A stretch of DNA of 10,000 bases. Origin: Chromera velia (lineage: Eukaryota; Sar; Chromeraceae). Shown here in pieces: positions 7,231 to 10,000 of the stretch. Within the stretch, counting starts at the first letter, position 1, and each line of letters starts with the position of its first letter. The position numbers and the translations under genes are program-made. Under the pieces are notes generated by a model. The model did no database searches. It worked only from the letters and a program-made list of their open reading frames with translations, and was not told the origin of the DNA. Location of the stretch: NCBI GenBank assembly GCA_018398765.1, contig JAHBMJ010002278.1, forward strand, positions 1 to 10,000. Reading direction: 5' to 3'.

Positions 7231-7496
7231 TCTCCCTTCATTCCCCCCCCGTCTGTTGCGGCCCTGCTTGTCGGGCTTTTCCTTGCCTTTCTCTTCTTTT
7301 TTATTTCTCTCCTTTGCAAGACTGTGTATGCTAGTACATGCTTTACACTTGTTCCTCAGTATGTGGCGGTCTTTGTCTCAAGCGGTGCAGTATGTGAGTT
7401 CCCTACACAACGAAACATCAAACTGATCTTTGTAGAGCTCTGGGGCTGGGGCTGCGCAAACCATGGAGCCACCATCACCTGAATGGAACTGTCTAC

Positions 7497-7913
7497 CTAC
7501 TTAAAGTTTGCTTTCCACCTCAAAAGCTCTGCATCCTTCCAGTCGGTTAGAATCACCTGGGGCGGTTCTCGGAAGTACCCGATCTACACTTTCAGTACGC
7601 AACCTCCTGGCACTGGCATCACACGCCACGCCACTCCTGTAAGCATGTCGTGTACCTCAAACGAGTCGCTCATCCCATACCGGCAGAACATCATCACCTG
7701 CCCGTATTTCCTTGCTGCCCACATCTGGCGACCGTACCTTACATCCATCTTCGCTTGCCACTTTGTCCTGCTTTTCTCTTTCCTGCTTCTGTTTTCTGCT
7801 CCCACTCAGTCTGATATATCTGCACTCTCCAGTCTTCCCCGAAAGGTTAACGAAAATAGCAAACCTGAATCGACGGTCTCTGCCCACTGACGAAGCACCA
7901 GCGAAAGGTTTGG
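7497..7913 (-). pseudogene. Possible ORF1 remnant of the LINE
   Basis: Upstream of ORF2, a second minus-strand frame reads as protein-like sequence of about 135 codons ending at TAG 7497-7499. It includes LRQWAETVDSGLLF, RYGRQMWAARKYGQ and LTDWKDAELLRWKANFK. It is broken by TGA (7806-7808) and TAG (7584-7586), and an in-frame TAA at 7914-7916 bounds its 5' side. Its place 32 bases before the ORF2 ATG, in a different frame, matches the usual ORF1-ORF2 layout of LINEs. I recognise no RNA-binding or esterase motif, so identity as ORF1 rests on position and composition. A plus-strand ORF of 135 codons (7483-7890) overlaps it and cannot be fully excluded as the real one. Confidence 0.35.
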
Positions 7914-7916
7914 TTA

Positions 7917-8852
7917 CGTGGGGTCTGATTCTCGCACGCTAACCCTTGACCTTTGTTCATGGATGGACCCAGACCGAGACGGTCTCTCTCTATATATACT
8001 CGTATATACTCGCTAGATTTTGATACGAGGAAAGATTCCTAGCATGACCTCTACTGATCTCATTCAGGAAGTCTGTGCTCAGTCCGTACCATCAGACCTA
8101 TCGAAGAGTTCTTGATTCATAGAGATCAAGATGTGTTTGAAGCTTGGTACAGAGTAGTTCAACATACAATCAATCGCATTCCATCGATCAGTGAAGCAAT
8201 TTCCCATGCATACATATATGCAGCTTGATTTAATCAATTCTTGTGTATGTATGCATTTCCTCGTACGTATGTGTGTGACGTGTCGGTGGCTCCCGATTCC
8301 TGTAAGTGAGGGTGCCGGATGTTCAGAAAGGCGGCCACGCCCGGTGGCGGCGCCAACCCTTTCGCACGGTTGTTTAAGCGCCAAAGGAGGAGGACGATGA
8401 CGACTGGGCTTGATTGTCGAAGTAATTGAAATAAACCAGTTTAAAAAACATGAAGACAATCATTATGCATTATTATACATATGTGTAAACTACAATTTTT
8501 TTATTTGTTTATAAAAAAATTAACTAATTAACAAACTAATTGACTAACTAAATCAAACTAAACCTAGAACTAAACACAGTTTTCCCCTCTCTTTGCAGCT
8601 TTGAGAGGACTCAGAGGGGGGGGGAAACGGTTTGCTCCCTCCTAAGCGATGCACCTGCATGATTAGTTGCATGAGTCTTGTCTGCCTGTCTGTCCGAGTG
8701 TTCAGTGGGAGAAGACAGTAAAGGAGAAAAATAAGAAATATAGTACATGAGAAGGTTTTTTTAGTTTACTATTTTAAATCGAGTTCAACCAAGAACACCA
8801 CCGTTTCTTCTCCCACCCTAGCTCCCACCTTTACAAAGCCTGCAGAGCCCAG
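7917..8852. other. Intergenic stretch, no gene supported
   Basis: This stretch contains repeated TATATACTCG units near 7990-8011, CATACATATATGCA/TATGTATGCAT-type alternating sequence around 8205-8265, a GC-rich island at about 8320-8365, an AACTAA-type repeat at about 8520-8575, and a G run at about 8613-8625. A minus-strand ORF (8079-8459) spans the low-complexity part and does not look like protein. The 5' end of the LINE probably lies somewhere in the first few hundred bases. Confidence 0.5.
8519..8575. repeat. Imperfect AACTAA-type tandem repeat
   Basis: Words such as AACTAATT, AACAAACTAA and AACTAAATCAAACTAAACC recur with irregular spacing. The tract is AT-rich and noncoding, and shows no clear unit boundary. 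Confidence 0.5.
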
Positions 8853-9509
8853 ATGAATGTCTTCGACAAGAGAGATCCCCCCCCCCTCTTCTCTCTTTCC
8901 TGGGAGACCACTGTGACACCCAAGATCCGAATCCACACTGGGAGTTCCCCCCTCTACCGCCTCTTTGGTAAAGTGAAGAGAGCGGTGGCAAATGTGGAGA
9001 GGGGGTATGGCATCGCTACGCCAGAAGACAAGCAGCTTGCTCAGCAGTTGGGGGGGTTGCGTGAGGACTTCTTGAAGGCTGGGAGGAGGGAGAAGAGAGC
9101 CGGGTTGACCATCAGGCTCTTTACATTCCATTTAGAGTGGACAACGACAGACATGTTCTCTCGTTTCCGCTTTGAAGACGCTTACGAGGTGCCCACAGAC
9201 CCCAGACAGCCCAGAGTTGCCGTGACCGAAACCGGAGAGGGGGGGAAGAGAAAAGCAGACCACAATTCCCCGGGCACTATCGAGCAGGAACAAAAACACA
9301 GGTCGAAGCAGAGAGAGACTTTTGGAATCAACAACCGCCGTCTCGCATTCATAGCTGCGATGCAAAGGGGCAGAGACGCGGGGGTCAGCGAGGGATGGGG
9401 CGGGGGTCCACTGAATCAGTCAGGAGATGCGGGTACAATGGACGCTGATGAATCCATGAAGGGTCGGAGGGAAGGGAACGGGGGGGCTTGGCCCCCGCAG
9501 CAGCAATAA
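8853..9509 (+). CDS. Hypothetical protein, 218 aa
   Basis: This is the only long plus-strand ORF that looks like a genuine gene. Codons tend to end in G or C, and the product has a balanced composition. I do not recognise the family. The N-terminal half is predicted globular (TPKIRIHTGSSPLYRLFGKV, then KQLAQQLGGLREDFLKAG and TIRLFTFHLEW). From about residue 125 it becomes hydrophilic and Gly/Lys/Arg/Glu-rich, with one conserved-looking island, FGINNRRLAFIAAMQRG. No signal peptide or membrane segment is seen. The start is the first ATG, preceded by CCCAG, which could also be a splice acceptor. The frame is open without ATG back to a TAA at 8775-8777. A C10 run at codons 9-12 may hide a frame slip. 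An ORF1-like protein of a second retroelement is a possible alternative. Confidence 0.5.
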   Translation: MNVFDKRDPPPLFSLSWETTVTPKIRIHTGSSPLYRLFGKVKRAVANVERGYGIATPEDKQLAQQLGGLREDFLKAGRREKRAGLTIRLFTFHLEWTTTDMFSRFRFEDAYEVPTDPRQPRVAVTETGEGGKRKADHNSPGTIEQEQKHRSKQRETFGINNRRLAFIAAMQRGRDAGVSEGWGGGPLNQSGDAGTMDADESMKGRREGNGGAWPPQQQ

Positions 9510-9510
9510 A
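9505..9510 (+). promoter_or_regulatory. AATAAA hexamer overlapping the stop codon
   Basis: The sequence CAATAAACTG places the TAA stop (9507-9509) inside a canonical AATAAA polyadenylation hexamer. In many eukaryotes cleavage follows 10-30 bases later, which here would fall in the C/G hairpin. Use as a signal is inferred from sequence only. Confidence 0.35.
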
Positions 9511-9522
9511 CTGCAAGCAAAT

Positions 9523-9551
9523 CCCCCCCCCCTCGGGGGGGGGGGCGGGGG
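9523..9551 (+). repeat. C10/G10 hairpin just after the 218-aa ORF
   Basis: C10 (9523-9532), then TC, then G11 (9535-9545), then C and G5. The C and G runs form a perfect 10-bp stem with a two-base loop, and the G run could also form a quadruplex. It begins 13 bases after the stop codon, so it may affect RNA 3'-end formation or simply be a slippage-prone tract. Assembly or sequencing error is a real risk in such homopolymers. Confidence 0.7.
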
Positions 9552-10000
9552 AAGGTAATCAGAAGAAGCAGAGGGATACCACTCCCCTCCTCCCATCTAT
9601 ACGAGTCCCTCTATAGTGCTCCGTCTCTCGCCGCTGGTCCTCCGTCACCCGTCTCCGTCCGCCAGTCCCCCCTCCCTTACAAGAACGTCCCGCATACTTT
9701 GAGACCAACGCGTTGCAATGCTTGTTTTTGTGGATGAGTAAAAAGATTGGACACTGTGCCCCCCACACAAGAAAGTAGGAAGGAGCGAAGGGGGCGCAGT
9801 CCAGGTGCGTCGGTCACCCCATAAACAGACGTTTCTCCTCTTCTCCTTCTCACCATGAGTGTGCGAATCTTCTTGGTAAGACAGCTCCACTCTTTGACCC
9901 CCTTGATATGCCAATCCTTTCAGCCCCTCCTCTTTCCTCCCTTTTGTATCACTCCCTTTCTTCACAATCTCCTGATGCCTGCTTTTCTGCCTTGACTCCT
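9552..10000. other. CT-rich stretch, no gene supported
   Basis: The plus strand is rich in C and T. A minus-strand frame of about 106 codons (9645-9965) is open, but its product is dominated by Gly, Lys, Arg, Glu and Ser with no visible motif. It could be noncoding, or part of an element running beyond the window edge. Confidence 0.4.

Larger units (their letters stand above)
2405..7464 (-). pseudogene. Degenerate LINE ORF2: CXC-endonuclease-reverse transcriptase polyprotein
   Basis: On the minus strand one frame runs from an ATG at 7464-7462 to 2506, about 1,650 codons. Domains in order are a Cys-rich N-terminus, a CXC zinc domain, a poly-Ser linker, an APE-like endonuclease, a reverse transcriptase and a C-terminal Cys/His motif. 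In a working element, this protein nicks the target and copies the RNA there. The frame is interrupted by TGA (7378-7380), TAG (5878-5880), TAA (5161-5163), TAG (4207-4209), TAG (4030-4032) and TAA (2737-2739). Homology-like sequence resumes in the same frame after each stop. After TGA at 2506-2508, plausible coding continues in another frame to TGA at 2405-2407. The ATG lies in a CCATGG context, 32 bases after the stop of a possible ORF1. This copy is most likely dead. Domain identity is secure; the exact ends are not. Confidence 0.85.

Noticed and set aside
7092-7319. 75-codon minus-strand ORF
   Set aside because: It is a different frame over the CXC domain. It lacks the Cys pattern and is not continuous with the endonuclease.
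6896-7426. 176-codon plus-strand ORF
   Set aside because: It is the reverse of the CXC and Arg/Ser-rich region. The product is Ser/Leu/Arg low-complexity, whereas the minus strand has ordered cysteines.
8079-8459. 126-codon minus-strand ORF
   Set aside because: It covers alternating TATG/CATA low-complexity DNA. The product has no motif and a nonprotein-like composition.
8769-9131. 120-codon minus-strand ORF opposite the 218-aa ORF
   Set aside because: It is shorter than and antisense to the more gene-like plus-strand ORF, and shows no motif. It was not fully excluded, but is weaker.
9645-9965. 106-codon minus-strand ORF
   Set aside because: It is dominated by Gly, Lys, Arg, Glu and Ser with no recognisable motif or supporting signal.

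Overview
The window looks like nuclear DNA of a eukaryote, probably a protist or alga, but the species cannot be named. Gene density is low, AT-rich intergenic tracts alternate with coding stretches rich in G and C runs, and there are many microsatellites. Two mobile elements account for most of the interpretable sequence. No rRNA, tRNA, CRISPR or prokaryotic operon signal was seen.

Region 1 (1-2033): AT-rich DNA carrying a candidate non-autonomous DNA transposon at 420-2024. It has perfect 16-bp terminal inverted repeats and a flanking 8-bp direct repeat that looks like a target-site duplication. Inside it, on the minus strand, is an exon-like open stretch (808-1110) that may be a captured host gene fragment.

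Region 2 (about 2080-7913, minus strand): a long, decayed APE-type non-LTR retrotransposon (LINE). Reading on the minus strand, it holds a possible ORF1 remnant (7913-7497), then a large ORF2 starting at an ATG at 7464. In order, ORF2 encodes a Cys-rich segment, a CXC (Tesmin/TSO1-like) zinc-binding domain, a Ser/Arg linker with a long poly-serine tract, an APE-like endonuclease, a reverse transcriptase with an intact YVDD motif, and a degenerate C-terminal zinc knuckle. One reading frame runs nearly 5 kb without an indel but is broken by six in-frame stops: TGA, TAG, TAA, TAG, TAG and TAA. A one-base frameshift lies near the C-terminus. The 3' end probably lies in one of two microsatellites, (ATC)n or (AATG)n on the minus strand.

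Region 3 (7917-10000): noncoding DNA with simple repeats, then one plus-strand ORF (8853-9509, 218 aa) of unknown function. An AATAAA overlaps its stop codon, and a C10/G10 hairpin follows 13 bases later. The last 450 bases show no gene I can defend.

The points most worth a second look are the CXC-endonuclease-RT fusion, the stop-rich but nearly frameshift-free decay of the LINE, and the TIR element with its gene fragment.
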